A stretch of DNA of 50,489 nucleotides from Candidatus Rokubacteria bacterium 13_1_40CM_69_27 (GTDB lineage Bacteria > Methylomirabilota > Methylomirabilia > Rokubacteriales > CSP1-6). Shown here piece by piece: positions 12,601-19,039 of the stretch; positions within the stretch are counted from its first letter, which is position 1, and every line of letters starts with the position of its first letter. Location: contig MNEF01000065.1 in the NCBI GenBank assembly GCA_001917535.1, positions 41,523-92,011 on the forward strand. Direction: 5' to 3'. The translations under genes and the position numbers were made by a program. The notes beneath the pieces were generated by a model. The model was not told the DNA's origin. It saw nothing but the letters and a program-made list of their open reading frames with translations, and searched no databases.

Positions 12601-13249
12601 GGTCGCGGTGGGCGATACCGGCGTCGGGATCCCCGAGGATCTCAGGGAGAAGATCTTCGACCCGTTCTTCACGACCAAGGGGCCGCAGGGGACGGGGCTC
12701 GGCCTGTCGATGACCTACGGGATCCTCTCGCGCCACGGCGCCAGCATCGCCGTTCACAGCGAGCAGGGACGCGGCTCGACCTTCCGCCTGCGCTTCCCGC
12801 CGACCGAGACCGCCGAAGCGCGCCGACCGCTGCTGGCCCCGTCGTTTCCCGCCGCCGGCGTGCTCCGCTGTCTCGTCGTCGACGACGAGGAGGCGGTGGG
12901 GGAGGTGATCGGCGACGTGCTGGAGACGGTGGGGCACCAGGCGGTCGTGCTCACCGATGGCGCGACCGCCATCGCGCGCTTCCGGGCCGAGCCGTTCGAT
13001 GTCGTCTTCACCGATCTGGCCATGCCCGGCGTCTCGGGTTGGCAGGTCGCCCGGGCCGTCAAGGAGGCGGCCCCCGAGGTGCCGGTGTTCGTCGTCACCG
13101 GCTTCGGCGTCGAGCTGTCGCCCGAGGAGCGCCGAGCCCATGGAGTGGAGGCCATCTTCTCGAAGCCGCTGAAGATCGAGGACATCGTGGAGGCGATCGC
13201 GCAGGTCGCGCGCAAGCGCCCGAGCACGAACGGACCGGAGGAACGCTGA
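6599..13249 (+). CDS. Giant membrane hybrid histidine kinase with nine GAF domains
   Basis: Predicted to sense signals, autophosphorylate on His and pass phosphate to its own receiver domain. For the 2,216-residue form: TM1 about 12-30, an extracytoplasmic sensor of about 220 residues, TM2 about 255-275, then nine successive GAF-like modules (roughly 309-464, 474-638, 645-804, 809-968, 979-1140, 1149-1318, 1324-1484, 1496-1658, 1668-1831), most ending in an 'A(L/I)(E/D)NARL(Y/F)' helix. HisKA has GVAHDFNNLLA (His1860), HATPase has DTGVGIP and GTGLGLS, and REC has Asp2139 in FTDLAMPG. No ATG, GTG or TTG fits well: CTG 6599 overlaps the pyk stop and starts just before TM1; GTG 6545 or 6653 are alternatives. 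The downstream isomerase overlaps by one base. Confidence 0.9.
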   Translation: MRHAITLASLTRPAAILIVLAGLWGLGAATLSRQLEERRATLVAEAVAAARGVVEEAQEALLREARILAQDAAVVEGAVKGEWATLARGASTRMIALTVERLADVLLVLDARGGTLVQVPALPRVSVSDLAPVATPRVLLRVIDGRAYLLAAAPIRGAGDAPAGAAIVGRRLARLERSLGGVAARPAIAAVAGDRLLGATRAEAPADGWAAAARTGTVQIAGEPWALQPLGPIAGLWALVPEAEYRAERRRLRGWLLGSLAVAVAAVVAAAWLTGRTARAARRTSDSADDLDSARRFVEETTRRAQLAALLEINKKIAAAESTDALLRAIAEEAARLLDVDNAGFRLVEDDELVLAGLAGTAAQTMLRPRIKMGESFSGRVVREGRTIVADVAEVPEMVPEHRAADARLGYTTYLGVPLRAGERIIGVFTFRARRPFTVLDQELAEAFAGQAAIALEHARLYREVSRQAERMAALADVEHLLSETLDPDVVAQRIADNVRGLLAAQASVVYRLEPTSGALVAMAVSGDVGPAFPRSIVLPTGAGVSGLAVREQRAVVTTDLLNDPEVSLPPEARAQIEQAPFRAVLAVPLRVHERVIGALGVGDRAGRIFEEQDIRLAQTFADQATLALENARLFALETARRAQVEVLAEVEGEFAAELNLDRLLQLIVDRAGRLFGADGVIYLAEEERRLTPSAWSEHALFDRRVPFGHGLVGACAQERRGLVVNDYAAAPYALERFVAVGLTRLMAHPLILRDRVLGVINMSRRGAAAAPFSADDLAVLESFATQAAIAIENARLHDETEQRRREAEVIAELARTINASLDIDTVLQRIIEGARELCGSDLARIALREPGSDEVVFRYGVGTRYRRYDALRLEPGKGVSGHVLMTGRPFRTDDYAGDPRITKDYLAVAQEEGVVTELAVPIRIGDRVEGVLNVDNRVARPFTDRHAAVLLQLADHAGLAIQNARLYATLEVRATRLRTLANVNRIVSSSLDIYEVLRTIACAASELMGAPLVAFWVADEGTRTLKISGFSDDRLGADFPLGALAFGEGAVGWVAAHRGPLNIPDVFADERYRARDWSRTHGITSFFAVPIVLQDALLGVLTLNGRAPFSFGPDDQSLLGSFVAQSAVALDHARLYAETSRRLEETRALLEVAEILNSTLDSKRLLKRVAIKIARVCRVDRCSIELWDGDRVVPLMSQFADGHRDPRMWAAFIALPPSAPGEVPAHARAIETHRPVLIDDTTTTDLIPRQWIDAYGLKSDLAVPLIRQDQVIGVLNLDYCERVTPFQAWQVNLATAIAGQLALALENARLYAEAQERLRETTTLLGVGQVLSQPGPIDETLRRVTHEVGRAFGADMVGAYVLDERGETLQPLAGYRVPGHLRAVFISHPIVLERIPRLLHDWRVGRVISSPNTHDDERFDQRWVRLLPPHSVLLAPTRVRGESRGCLILVWWRTGRRFEPAEIRLLEGTAAQIGLALENAELARQREVRLKETETLLAVSRTLSSTLDLDPLLRHFMRQITRAIGADTVGIWMLDGGGEWLIPTAGYHVPPEWLPAIREARLSIVEHPFYAEAARTKRAVFARNAAADPRIPPFLTQTAPHRSQLFVPILAKERLIAGFVAVWREEQREFSPGELALMEAIASQAGVAVENARLFEQNRRQVEELSVLHELARAVTGQLDQDALIDALHTQVGRILDARSMLIALRTEGGGEVDVPLDLRHGRRDPALPERYRLGSGLVSAILTTGRAIRTEDYLGECARRGVAAVAGVEAFPYWLGVPMRAGESVLGVLALRSATRAFTAADENLLANIAHLAALALRSARLFEERSRAYGELAAAQDHLVRTEKLRALGEMASGVAHDFNNLLAAILGRTQLLLRRVEDPKLRQWLEVIERSATDGAQTVRRLQEFARVRRDEPLVPVDLNEVVRGALEITQSRWREESLRRGVAIEVRTVLAPLPRVAGDPAELREAITNLILNAVDAMPDGGVLTLSSAVVDGRVEVAVGDTGVGIPEDLREKIFDPFFTTKGPQGTGLGLSMTYGILSRHGASIAVHSEQGRGSTFRLRFPPTETAEARRPLLAPSFPAAGVLRCLVVDDEEAVGEVIGDVLETVGHQAVVLTDGATAIARFRAEPFDVVFTDLAMPGVSGWQVARAVKEAAPEVPVFVVTGFGVELSPEERRAHGVEAIFSKPLKIEDIVEAIAQVARKRPSTNGPEER

Positions 13250-14037
13250 TGGGCTACGAGCACCTGATTCTCGAACGCCGGGACCACGTGGCGACCCTCA
13301 CGCTCAACCGTCCCGACGCCTACAATGCGCTGAACCTGGCGCTCGGGCGCGACATCTTCCACGCTGTCCTCGAGGTGGACGACGACCCCGAGGTCCGCTG
13401 CATCGTGATCACCGGCGCCGGCCGGGCCTTCTGCGCGGGCGGCGACGTGAAGGACTTCGCCGACAACCTGGAGCGGATCGGCGCGCTGGTCAAGGAGCTG
13501 ACGACCTATCTGCACGGAGCCGTCTCCCGCCTCTGCCGGAGCGACAAGCCCGTGATCATGGCGGTCAACGGCGTGGCCGCCGGCGGAGGGTTCTCCTTCG
13601 CGCTGTCGGGTGATCTCGTCATCGCGGCCGAGTCCGCCCGCTTCACCATGGCCTACTCGAAGATCGCGGCGACGCCGGACGGCTCCTCGTCCTATTTCCT
13701 GCCGCGGCTGGCCGGGCTGCGGCGCGCGATGGAGCTCTACTTCACCAACCGCGTGCTCTCGGCCCGCGAGGCCCAGGAGTGGGGGCTGGTGACCCGGGTG
13801 GTGCCGGACGCGGAGTTCCGGGCAACCGTCGAGACCCTTGCGCTGGAGATGGCGCAGGGCCCGACCAAGGCATTCGGCGGGGCCAAGCGTCTCTTCCACC
13901 AGTCCACCTGGGAGAGTCTGGAGACGCAGATGGAGCTGGAGGCGCAGGCGATCGCCGGCTGCGGCCGGACCGACGACTTCCGTGAGGGCGTCACGGCGTT
14001 CGCCAACAAGAAGACGCCGACGTTCCGCGGGCGGTAG
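13249..14037 (+). CDS. Crotonase-fold enoyl-CoA hydratase/isomerase family protein
   Basis: This 262-residue protein has a full crotonase fold: oxyanion-hole segments GAGRAFCAGGDV and NGVAAGGGFSFAL, then FLPRLAGLRRAMEL and the C-terminal helices. The two Glu residues of classical hydratases (Glu144 and Glu164 in rat ECH) align with Ser and Tyr here. The segment TPDGSSS keeps an Asp (Asp144) at the position of the catalytic Asp in PaaG-type isomerases, whose corresponding segment is VPDSGG. I therefore infer a double-bond isomerase or other acyl-CoA activity rather than a standard hydratase. The ATG at 13249 shares its A with the kinase TGA and follows a strong GGAGG, so the two genes are translationally coupled. 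Confidence 0.88.
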   Translation: MGYEHLILERRDHVATLTLNRPDAYNALNLALGRDIFHAVLEVDDDPEVRCIVITGAGRAFCAGGDVKDFADNLERIGALVKELTTYLHGAVSRLCRSDKPVIMAVNGVAAGGGFSFALSGDLVIAAESARFTMAYSKIAATPDGSSSYFLPRLAGLRRAMELYFTNRVLSAREAQEWGLVTRVVPDAEFRATVETLALEMAQGPTKAFGGAKRLFHQSTWESLETQMELEAQAIAGCGRTDDFREGVTAFANKKTPTFRGR

Positions 14038-14046
14038 TCGATCGGG

Positions 14047-14178
14047 CGCCCGGGCCCGGGGAGGCCCCGCGCGACCACGAGGGCGGCGGCGATGGTCGCT
14101 TAGCGGTTCTCCATCGGCCCGCGAGGGCGGTTTGGTCGGCGGGAACGGGTCGCCGCGGGGCCTCCCCGGGCCCGGGCG
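14047..14178. repeat. Large perfect inverted repeat (25-bp arms)
   Basis: The arm at 14047-14071 is the exact reverse complement of 14154-14178, a 25-bp GC-only stem around an 82-nt loop. Inside the loop, GCGACCA and TGGTCGC form a smaller pair. It lies just after the isomerase stop and could terminate transcription or be a REP/MITE-like element. No T-run follows the right arm. Confidence 0.8.
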
Positions 14179-14308
14179 TCGTGCTGGCGACCGCGCGCGG
14201 GCCCCACGGCCTCTTCTCATGGCGCCCGCGTCGAGCATCTCGGCTTGACGCCTCGCAGGTCGCGCGATAGGTTCGTGGCCTCTCTGGTTGGCCAAGCCGG
14301 AGGTGAAG

Positions 14309-15210
14309 GTGAAGGTCGTACGCGTGGCGGTCACCGTCGCAGGGCTTACTCTCAGCCTTCTCGCCGCCCAGGCACAGCAGGCGGGGAAGGTGTGGCGGAT
14401 CGGTATCTTCGGGACCCCCCAGTCACCCCCTCAGCAGCGTTTATGGGATGCATTCCGGCACCGGCTCCGCGAGCTTGGTTACGTCGAGGGTCAGAACATC
14501 GCCATCGAATGGCGCTCGGCGGCGGGTAGACTCGAGCGGATCCCCGACGTCGCGGCCGAACTCGTTCGTCTCAAGGTGGATGTCATCGTCGGCGGGACTT
14601 CGGCGACGGCGACCGCTGCCAAGCGGCTCACCGGCACGATCCCGATCGTCATGATGAGCGGCGATCCTATTGCGGACGGATTGGTCAGCAATCTCGCCCG
14701 GCCGGGCGGGAACGTCACCGGGCTATCCACGCTTGCCACTGACGTCGTCGGAAAACAGTTGGAGCTCCTCAAGGAGGCCATTCCCCGCGTTTCCCGAGTG
14801 GCCATCTTATGGAACCCGGACAATCCATTCCACGCCACGCAGGTGAGAGAGGCGGAGGCCGCCGCCCGGGAGTTGGGAGTGCAGCCTCAAAGCGTCGAGG
14901 CGCGAGGCCCCGGGGCGTTCTCGGCGATGGGAAAGCACGTGCGGAGGCGCTCCTCCTCCTGGCGGATGGCCCGGTGTTCCTTCAACATCGCGCCATGATC
15001 GCAGACCTCGCGGCAAGGAGACGCCTGCCGGCGATGTACCCCAGGAGAGAGCACGTCGAGGCCAGCGGCCTCATCGCGTACATAGCCGACCGTCGCGCGC
15101 TATTCCATCGCCTCGCTGTCTACGTCGACAACATCCTCAAGACGGCCACGGCCCTCGGCCTCACCATCCCGCCGGCGCTGCTGCTGAGGGCCGATCAGGT
15201 GATCGAATGA
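14309..15210 (+). pseudogene. ABC transporter substrate-binding protein (PF04392-type), frameshifted
   Basis: The N-terminal frame encodes a signal peptide (GLTLSLLAAQAQQ) and the family's typical body: WRIGIFG, DAFRHRLRELGYVEGQN, PIVMMSGDP and ARPGGNVTGLS. This COG2984/PF04392 family supplies solute-binding lipoproteins or periplasmic proteins to ABC importers. GTG 14309 has GGAGG 5 nt upstream; TTG 14288 is an alternative. The frame breaks at GGGAAA (14929-14934): one extra base would join it to the downstream frame (LLLLADG, ADLAARRRLPAMY, LGLTIPPALLLRADQVIE). In addition, about 20 residues normally found between two LK motifs are missing at 15133-15141 (ILK joins directly to TATALGL). The original frame stops at 14998. 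The gene is almost certainly inactive unless the frameshift is a sequencing error. Confidence 0.85.
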
Positions 15211-15956
15211 TGAAGGCACGCCTCTACTACCGCCCCGGCTGATCGTCCTGCGCCAAGACGAAGGAGTTGCTGGCGTCTTGGGGGGTCGAGTTCGACCCGG
15301 TGGATGTGCAAGGCAATCCGGCGGCGCTCGCCGAGCTGCGCCGGCTGGGAGTGCCCCGGGTGCCCGCCGTCGCCGTCGGCGATCGGGCGGTCCACGGCTG
15401 GAACCCGCCGGAGTACGCGCGCTTGCTCGGAGTGACGTATGAAGCGGAGGGGAAGCTGCCACCGGCGGAGCTGGCGGCCCGCCTCGATCAAATCCTGGAA
15501 TCGACCGAGCGGCTCCTGCGGGCGATCCCCGATCCGCACCTGGACTTCAAGCCTCCCGAGCGCGATCGCAGTCTAAGAGATCTCGGCTACCACGTCTTCC
15601 GGTTGAGCCTGGCCTTCATCGACGCCATGGATCTCGGCGCGCTGCCCGAGTCGTGGTTCCAGGAGCCGGCGCCCGCCGGGATTCGCGACAGCGTCGCGCT
15701 CGGCAACTACGGAGCGCTCGTCAGGGCGCGGCTGCAGGGCTGGTTCCAGGGCGGGGCGGCCCAGGAATACGCGGGCGTCGTGCGCACCTACTACGGCCCG
15801 CAATCGGGACACGAGCTGCTGGAGCGCACCGCCTGGCACGCCGGACAGCACCTCCGCCAGCTCTACGCCCTCGCCGAGCGCCTGGGCATCGCGCCACCGG
15901 CCCCGATGCCCGTGGCCGCCTTCCGCGGCCTGCCGCTCCCCGACGCTCTCTGGTGA
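15207..15956 (+). CDS. Selenocysteine glutaredoxin-DinB fusion (in-frame TGA)
   Basis: Read with TGA at 15240-15242 as selenocysteine, the product is 249 residues. Residues 1-80 form a glutaredoxin-like fold: YYRPG-Sec12-SSC15 replaces the usual CxxC, followed by VPRVPAVAVGD with the cis-Pro. Residues ~90-249 form a DinB-like four-helix domain with His129, His211 and His215 placed as a three-His metal site (GYHVF, WHAGQH). DinB proteins include metal-dependent thiol transferases, so a role in low-molecular-weight thiol chemistry is plausible. The start overlaps the pseudogene stop; AGGTGA precedes, and a second ATG at 15210 is equally likely. The frame has no other stop and a SECIS-like stem follows the TGA. 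Standard gene callers would begin at 15267 and lose the redox motif. Confidence 0.85.
15253..15281 (+). promoter_or_regulatory. SECIS-like stem-loop of the glutaredoxin-DinB selenoprotein
   Basis: CCAAGACG (15253-15260) pairs perfectly with CGTCTTGG (15274-15281). The 13-nt apical loop AAGGAGTTGCTGG begins 18 nt after the TGA. Bacterial SECIS elements are stem-loops directly downstream of the Sec codon with a G near the start of the apical loop; here the first G is the third loop base. Confidence 0.6.
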
Positions 15957-16032
15957 GCGGGCAGCGGCAGCCCCCTCCTCGACCACGAGGGCAACGACCA
16001 CGGGTCTCGGAGGGGGCTGCCGCCGCCCGCTC
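15955..16032. terminator. Bidirectional terminator hairpin between convergent genes
   Basis: The arm 15955-15978 is complementary to 16009-16032 over 24 bp with one mismatch; the loop is 30 nt. It begins within the stop codon of the glutaredoxin-DinB gene and ends 2 nt before the stop of the convergent membrane protein. No T-run is present, so it is a strong-hairpin rather than canonical intrinsic terminator. Confidence 0.6.
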
Positions 16033-16034
16033 GC

Positions 16035-16979
16035 TCAGTCCTCCTCGACCCAGGCCGCGGCCATCCGGCGCGCCAGCGTGCGGTGGCTCTTGAAGAAGTA
16101 AGCCAGCATGGAGGCCGCGGCGAGTAGATTTCCCGCGAAGACCGTCCAGGCGCTCAGCTCGTCGAGCACCCACTTGGCCCCGATCACGAGCGCCGCGAAG
16201 AAGAAAACTTCGAAGGCCGTGAAGAGGATCATCAGCGCAAAGACGAACATCGGCTCGCGCTCGGCGCCGGCGATGAGCACCGCCGCGACGATGCCGAACA
16301 GCGCGAAGGCCAGGCCGTGGACGAGGGTGTAGAGGAGGATCCCCGGCAGCCCCGACCAGATCTTAAGGAAGGCACCGCCCAGCAGGCGCGGAGTGCGGAG
16401 CGGCTCGCCCTGGACGGCATCGATGGCCAGGAACCAGACGGCGACGACGGCCGCCCCGATCATCCCGGCGGTCATCCCCTCGCGCAGCACGCCCGCCCAC
16501 GACCCGACCAGGAGGCGGGGCAGCGCGCGGTGGCGGAGCAGGAAGTACCAGAGCATCGCCACGGCGGCCAGGAAGTTGGCCACGAGGATCGCCCACCAGG
16601 CCAGGGCGTCCGTCACCGCCCGGCCGAGCACGCTGACGACGCCGAGGAAGAACGTCTCGAAGGCCGCGAAGAGGATGACCACCGCGATGACGAGGGTGGG
16701 TTCGCGCTCGCTGGCAGCGATGACGGCGGCCGCGATGATGCCGAAGGCGACGAAGGCCAGCAGGTGGATGATCGTGTAGCCCACGACCGGGGCCAGCGCG
16801 ATCTCGAGGCCGATCGGGTTGTTGACGCCGTAGAAGACGGCGGCGCCCAGGAGTGCGGGGGTCAGGAGCGGCTTGCCGCGCGCGAAGTCGAAGAGGAGGA
16901 ACCACAGGGCGACGACCGCCGCGCCGATCAGCCCCCCGACGACACCCTCTCTCAAAATCGGAGCGCTCGCGCGCGCCAT
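16035..16979 (-). CDS. Internally duplicated eight-TM membrane protein
   Basis: This 314-residue protein is two homologous halves of about 155 residues. Each starts with LREG..(G/A)G(L/M)IGAAVVA(L/V)WFL, continues with a 'P(A/R)LLG(A/G)A' segment and further TM helices, and ends with a YF(L/F)..HR.L.R tail. Four TM helices per half give about eight in total, with no obvious signal peptide and no catalytic motif. I do not recognise a named family; it could be a small transporter or membrane-organising protein that arose by tandem duplication of a four-TM unit. Start ATG at 16979. It lies 18 nt downstream of the SUMF1-like gene on the same strand, so the two may be cotranscribed. Confidence 0.8.
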   Translation of the reverse strand: MARASAPILREGVVGGLIGAAVVALWFLLFDFARGKPLLTPALLGAAVFYGVNNPIGLEIALAPVVGYTIIHLLAFVAFGIIAAAVIAASEREPTLVIAVVILFAAFETFFLGVVSVLGRAVTDALAWWAILVANFLAAVAMLWYFLLRHRALPRLLVGSWAGVLREGMTAGMIGAAVVAVWFLAIDAVQGEPLRTPRLLGGAFLKIWSGLPGILLYTLVHGLAFALFGIVAAVLIAGAEREPMFVFALMILFTAFEVFFFAALVIGAKWVLDELSAWTVFAGNLLAAASMLAYFFKSHRTLARRMAAAWVEED

Positions 16980-16997
16980 GGCTGGATTCTAGCCGAC

Positions 16998-17639
16998 TCA
17001 TACGTCCCGCGCGAGGCGGACACCGTAGTCGGAGTACCGGAGATGCGGCGGCAGAGAAGAGCGGTGACCGACGGGGCTCCAGGGGTCCGCGTGGCGCCAG
17101 GCGCCGCCCCGGCTCGCCCGCCGGGTGCCCGTGGCCGGCCCCCGTGGATCGCGCTCGGGCGAATGTGCGTAGTACGCATCGTCGAACCAGTCGGCGCACC
17201 ACTCGTGGCAGACGCCGGACAGGTCGGTGAGCCCCAGCGGGTTGACGGGCGTCGCTCCGACCTCCGGCAAGCGCCCGAAGCGGGCGGCGGGCTTGTCGTC
17301 CCCCCAGGGATAGCGGGCGCCGTCGAGGCCCCCGCGCGCCGCCTTCTCCCATTCCGCCTCCGTGGGCAGGCGCGCGCCCGCCCAGGCCGCGGCGGCGACG
17401 GCCTCGGGCCACGAGAGCCCGACCACCGGCTGGCGCGGGTGCGAGAAGCCCGGCTTGCCCCAGAACGCCGGCGGCGGTGCGCCGGTGGATTCCAGATACG
17501 CGGCGTAGTCGGCGTTCGTGAGCGGCCTGAGCGCGATGAGGAACGCGTCGAGCCAGACGACGTGCACAGGCCGCTCGCTCGGGTGCCCGTCGTCCGAGCC
17601 CATCGCGAAGGCGCCGGCGGCGACGTGGACGAAGTCCAT
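16998..17639 (-). CDS. SUMF1/FGE-sulfatase-fold protein lacking the FGE active-site Cys
   Basis: A 213-residue member of the formylglycine-generating-enzyme fold: FVHVAAGAFAMGS at the start, RPVHVVWLDAFLI, PVVGLSWPEAVAAAAWAGARLPTEAEWEKAARG, YPWGDD, and a C-terminal SRGGAWR...GVRLARDV. True FGEs carry a Cys in the final GGS-Y/W-x-C region; here that region has no Cys, and the only pair is CHEWC further upstream. It is therefore probably not a sulfatase activator and may be a ligand-binding or unrelated oxidase relative. I chose ATG 17639 because the family motif begins immediately after it; the longer frame to 17696 adds a repeat-encoded segment. The gene is divergent from the aminotransferase. 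Confidence 0.8.
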   Translation of the reverse strand: MDFVHVAAGAFAMGSDDGHPSERPVHVVWLDAFLIALRPLTNADYAAYLESTGAPPPAFWGKPGFSHPRQPVVGLSWPEAVAAAAWAGARLPTEAEWEKAARGGLDGARYPWGDDKPAARFGRLPEVGATPVNPLGLTDLSGVCHEWCADWFDDAYYAHSPERDPRGPATGTRRASRGGAWRHADPWSPVGHRSSLPPHLRYSDYGVRLARDV

Positions 17640-17643
17640 CGGG

Positions 17644-17675
17644 GTCGAGTCTACAGTCGAGTCTACATATATAAT
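17644..17675 (+). promoter_or_regulatory. Tandem 12-bp repeat and -10 box upstream of the aminotransferase
   Basis: GTCGAGTCTACA occurs twice in perfect tandem (17644-17655, 17656-17667) and is followed immediately by TATATAAT (TATAAT at 17670-17675). The repeat occupies the -35 region, so it could be an activator or repressor site. It also lies 5 nt upstream of the divergent SUMF1-like start and could govern both genes. Confidence 0.5.
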
Positions 17676-17710
17676 GTCGCGCGGAAAGCGCCTCACCGGG
17701 AGGAGATCCC

Positions 17711-18880
17711 ATGGACTTCGCCCAACGAATGGCCCGGCTCGGCACCGAATCGGCGTTCGAAGTGCTCGCCCGCGCGAAGGCGCTGGAGCGCCAGGGGCGG
17801 ACCATCATCCATCTCGAGATCGGCGAGCCCGACTTCGACACTCCCGCCCACATCAAGGAGGCCGCCAAGCAGGCGCTCGACGGCGGGGCGACGCACTACG
17901 GACCGTCGGCCGGGCTGCCGGAGCTGCGGGAGGCGATCGCCAAGCACGTGACCGAGGCGCGCGGGGTGCCGGTGTCGCCCGAGGAGGTGGTGGTGACGCC
18001 GGGCGCCAAGCCGATCATGTTCTTCACCATCCTGGCGCTGGTCGGCCGCGGCGAGGAGGTCATCTACCCCAACCCGGGCTTTCCCATCTACGAATCGGTC
18101 ATTAACTTCGTCGGCGGCATGCCGGTCCCCATCCCGCTGCGCGAGGAGACCGGCTTCGGCTTCGATCTCGACCTCTTCGAGCGCAAGGTCTCATCGAAGA
18201 CGCGGCTGATCATCATCAACTCCCCCGAGAACCCCACTGGCGGCGTACTCGACCGCGGCCAGCTCGAGCTTATTGCGGACGTCGCGCGTCGTCGCGGCAT
18301 CCCTATTTTGGCCGACGAGATCTACCGGCAGTTCCTCTACGAGGGGGAGTTCGTGTCGATCATGGGGCTACCGGGCATGCGGGAGCTGACCGTCCTGCTG
18401 GATGGCTTCTCCAAGTCCTACGCGATGACGGGCTGGCGCCTGGGCTACGGCGTGATGCCGGTGCCGCTGGCCGAGCAGATCACGCGCCTCATGGTGAACT
18501 CGGCGTCGTGCACGGCCTCGTTCGTGCAGCTGGCCGGCATCGCGGCGCTCCAGGGCGACCAGACGCCCGTGGCCCGCATGGTCGCCGAGTTCAAGCGGCG
18601 CCGGGATCTGATCGTGGACGGTCTCAACCAGTTGCCCGGCGTCAGGTGCGCGCGGCCGCGGGGCGCCTTCTACGTCTTTCCGAACATCAAGGGCACCCGG
18701 CGCTCGTCGAGCGAGGTCGCCGAGCGGCTGCTGAACGAGGCCGGGGTCGCCGCCCTGGCGGGCACGGCGTTCGGCAAGTACGGCGAGGGGTATCTCCGGT
18801 TCTCTTACGCCAACTCGGAGGCCAACCTGCGGGGCGCGCTCGAGCGGATGCGGCCCCTCTTCGAACGCCTGGCCACCTAG
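17711..18880 (+). CDS. Class I/II PLP-dependent aminotransferase
   Basis: A 389-residue fold-type I aminotransferase related to aspartate/aromatic transaminases. Key segments are HLEIGEPDFDTP near the N terminus, THYGPSAGLPELREAI, the NPGFPIYES segment, INSPENPTGGV (the Asn/Pro that contacts the cofactor), ILADEIYRQF (Asp that binds the PLP pyridine), and SKSYAMTGWRLGY with the Schiff-base Lys235. The C-terminal FYVFPN and LRFSYANS complete the family pattern. Start ATG 17711 is preceded by GGGAGGAG. Substrate is not resolvable from sequence; the LDGFSK and NPTGG context fits AspC-like alpha-transaminases. It has its own promoter-like box and is followed by a repeat element. Confidence 0.93.
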   Translation: MDFAQRMARLGTESAFEVLARAKALERQGRTIIHLEIGEPDFDTPAHIKEAAKQALDGGATHYGPSAGLPELREAIAKHVTEARGVPVSPEEVVVTPGAKPIMFFTILALVGRGEEVIYPNPGFPIYESVINFVGGMPVPIPLREETGFGFDLDLFERKVSSKTRLIIINSPENPTGGVLDRGQLELIADVARRRGIPILADEIYRQFLYEGEFVSIMGLPGMRELTVLLDGFSKSYAMTGWRLGYGVMPVPLAEQITRLMVNSASCTASFVQLAGIAALQGDQTPVARMVAEFKRRRDLIVDGLNQLPGVRCARPRGAFYVFPNIKGTRRSSSEVAERLLNEAGVAALAGTAFGKYGEGYLRFSYANSEANLRGALERMRPLFERLAT

Positions 18881-18931
18881 CAGCGGGATGAGCCGTCCTG
18901 TGTCAACTGGAACGTGGTATCGCGTGCCGAG

Positions 18932-19036
18932 CGTGCTCCTTCGAGCGCCGGCTTTGCCGGCGTAATCGGTGCTGGGGGAGGCCTCGGAGGGGGCCGTCGC
19001 GCCCGGGGGGCGCGCCTGTGAAGTCGCCCCCTCCGA
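18932..19036 (+). repeat. Dispersed two-hairpin repeat, copy 2
   Basis: Shares with copy 1 the block TTCGAGCGCCGGC...GCCGGCG and then GGGGGAGGC.TCGGAGGGGGCC. The second stem is CGGAGGGGGC (18985-18994) with GCCCCCTCCG (19026-19035), with an extra GC-rich insert in the loop. It ends four bases before the ATG of the TPP-type gene, the same position relative to a gene start as copies 1 and 3. Confidence 0.7.
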
Positions 19037-19039
19037 TCT

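Noticed and set aside
14999..15210. The stop at 14998 of the ABC substrate-binding gene as a fourth Sec codon
   Set aside because: Homology does not continue in the same frame after the TGA; it continues in another frame, so this is a frameshift.
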